This document shows, piece after piece, positions 63,018-64,000 of a stretch of DNA of 64,000 nt. The notes below the pieces were generated by a model, which was not told the DNA's origin, made no database searches, and saw only the letters and a program-made list of their open reading frames with translations. Source of the DNA: LD21 sp963715785. Its GTDB lineage: Bacteria > Bacteroidota > Bacteroidia > Bacteroidales > VadinHA17. Made by a program: the position numbers and the translations under genes. The stretch covers positions 4,278,001 through 4,342,000 of the forward strand of contig OY970276.1 of NCBI GenBank assembly GCA_963715785.1. Reading direction: 5' to 3'. The first letter of the stretch is position 1. Each line of letters starts with the position of its first letter.

Positions 63018-64000
63018 TTAGTTAGTTAAAGGTTTAGCATCGTATCTTGTAGTATTATTCATTGTCACAGTATTTGTACCTTTATTATTGTGCAATGAAA
63101 CAGTCCCGGGTAAAACATTATTTACAATATAGATCCCCGCACATTTTTCATCCTCTGAAACAAATAAGTCAATTTTGTCAGTCTGATAACAATTCGATAT
63201 CTTAACATCCTGACAATTAATGAGTTTAAGAAATGCCAGGTCCTTTACATGAGTTGTTACCGTAACCAGGTCCCAGGTAATATTCCTGGAATCTTTGGCT
63301 TCAAAGGGAATTCCTTCCATGATATCCATTTTTATGTCATGGAAACTTATTCCCGAAGAATTTTCAAGCAATATTCCCCTGTCAGAAAAAATTCTGAAAT
63401 CATTGAATGATATTTCTGATACATCCCTTTCCTCAAGTCCATAAATTGCCACAGGTCGCTTTGCTCCTCTTATATTAATCCCAGATAACTGGACATTTTT
63501 TACCTCAGGTGTTCTTTCGGAAAGTGGTTCCGGCTTTGTAGGCTGGTATCTCAAAGTGATTAGTATCCCCTCGTTTAACATATTATACATTGACACATTG
63601 GAGATTCTGATATCTTCAACAGCGCCGCCCCTGCCTCGCATGGTCTTTATCCTGATGCCCCTGTCGGTTCCTTCGAACACACAGTTTGAAATTGCGACAC
63701 GTCTTACTCCGCCGCTCATTTCACTTCCAATAACAACTCCTCCATGCCCTTTAAGCATTGTGCAGTTCGTTATAGTAACGTTCTCAGTTGGGCTGTTGGC
63801 CTCCCGCCCATCTCTATCGCGACCCGATTTTATTACTATGCAATCATCACCGACTGAAATGTGGCAATTTGATATATGCACGTTTCTGCAGGAAGACGGA
63901 TCTATTCCGTCAGTATTTGGGGAATTACCCGGATTTTCTATAGTAATCCCGGTTATAGTTATGTTATCAGTAAATGCAGGCATAATCGTCCAGAAGGGAG
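63018..64000 (-). CDS. GH28 polygalacturonase (5' end outside the window)
   Basis: GH28 enzymes hydrolyse alpha-1,4-linked galacturonan or rhamnogalacturonan. The visible 327 residues of the parallel beta-helix start before the right edge (the frame continues through SPFWTIMPAFTDNITITG, the usual GH28 context). Catalytic motifs NTDGIDP, VGDDCIVIKSG, GHGGVVIGSEMSGG and DRGIRIKTMRGRGG contain the three aspartates, the histidine and the arginine/lysine expected. An ATG at 63983 lies inside the conserved region and is not the true start. It leads the SusCD transcript. Confidence 0.95.
   Translation of the reverse strand, partial: PFWTIMPAFTDNITITGITIENPGNSPNTDGIDPSSCRNVHISNCHISVGDDCIVIKSGRDRDGREANSPTENVTITNCTMLKGHGGVVIGSEMSGGVRRVAISNCVFEGTDRGIRIKTMRGRGGAVEDIRISNVSMYNMLNEGILITLRYQPTKPEPLSERTPEVKNVQLSGINIRGAKRPVAIYGLEERDVSEISFNDFRIFSDRGILLENSSGISFHDIKMDIMEGIPFEAKDSRNITWDLVTVTTHVKDLAFLKLINCQDVKISNCYQTDKIDLFVSEDEKCAGIYIVNNVLPGTVSLHNNKGTNTVTMNNTTRYDAKPLTN

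Overview
The window reads as a chromosomal piece of a Bacteroidota (Bacteroidales-like) bacterium, probably an uncultured or metagenome-derived one. The evidence is two SusC/SusD outer-membrane pairs, many lipoproteins with Bacteroidetes-type signals, several VCBS/FG-GAP proteins with ASPIC/UnbV domains, SusC proteins with N-terminal carboxypeptidase-like domains, and moderately AT-rich DNA. I saw no tRNA, rRNA, CRISPR array, prophage or transposase gene.

Layout. (1) 0-9.4 kb: a small lipoprotein gene, then on the minus strand a SusC-SusD pair followed by a VCBS/ASPIC lipoprotein. From about 3.45 to 8.8 kb the reading frames break at least 20 times by single-base indels, although the protein motifs in the correct frames are well kept. 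I saw no comparable breaks in the rest of the window, so this looks like a local sequence-quality problem or a very young decay. (2) 10.3-12.3 kb: an OmpR-type response regulator and histidine kinase. (3) 12.8-31.1 kb: twelve genes on one strand, the most unusual block. Exported proteins (two CRTAC1-like proteins, a hydrazine-synthase-alpha-like monoheme lipoprotein, a triheme beta-propeller/peroxidase-like cytochrome, a Reg_prop propeller, two orphan type-1 binding proteins and a 1188-residue TPR-VCBS-ASPIC lipoprotein) are interleaved with cytoplasmic biosynthetic enzymes (DAHP synthase, a RidA/chorismatase-like protein, an asparagine-synthase-like protein and a radical SAM enzyme). I know of no described pathway with this composition. 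(4) 31.1-38.9 kb: truA, a small sulfur-trafficking group (split YeeE/YedE pair, rhodanese-like proteins), an alpha/beta hydrolase and a membrane protein. (5) 39.1-64 kb: a pectin/hexuronate utilisation locus with kduD, kduI, a GH5, two GH105, GH28, SusCD, uxaC, a fructuronate reductase (SDR), uxaE, an ExuT-like transporter and a LacI regulator.

How the uronate genes may work together. GH28 and the GH105 enzymes release saturated and unsaturated galacturonate; SusCD and the ExuT-like carrier import products. KduI and KduD process the unsaturated branch. UxaC, UxaE and the SDR would bring galacturonate and glucuronate to D-mannonate. No mannonate dehydratase is present in the window. Instead the locus holds a LarA-like protein with all key residues in the expected spacing and a complete 6-phosphogluconate dehydrogenase. 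This suggests, as an inference, a route mannonate -> gluconate (C2 epimerisation) -> 6-phosphogluconate -> ribulose 5-phosphate. The kinase is not identified; a variant phosphofructokinase lies two genes before the LarA-like gene.

The spacers are also unusual. Many are built from short-period (7-10 bp) degenerate tandem repeats, often arranged as large inverted repeats, including two copies of a roughly 155-bp MITE-like element 45 kb apart.
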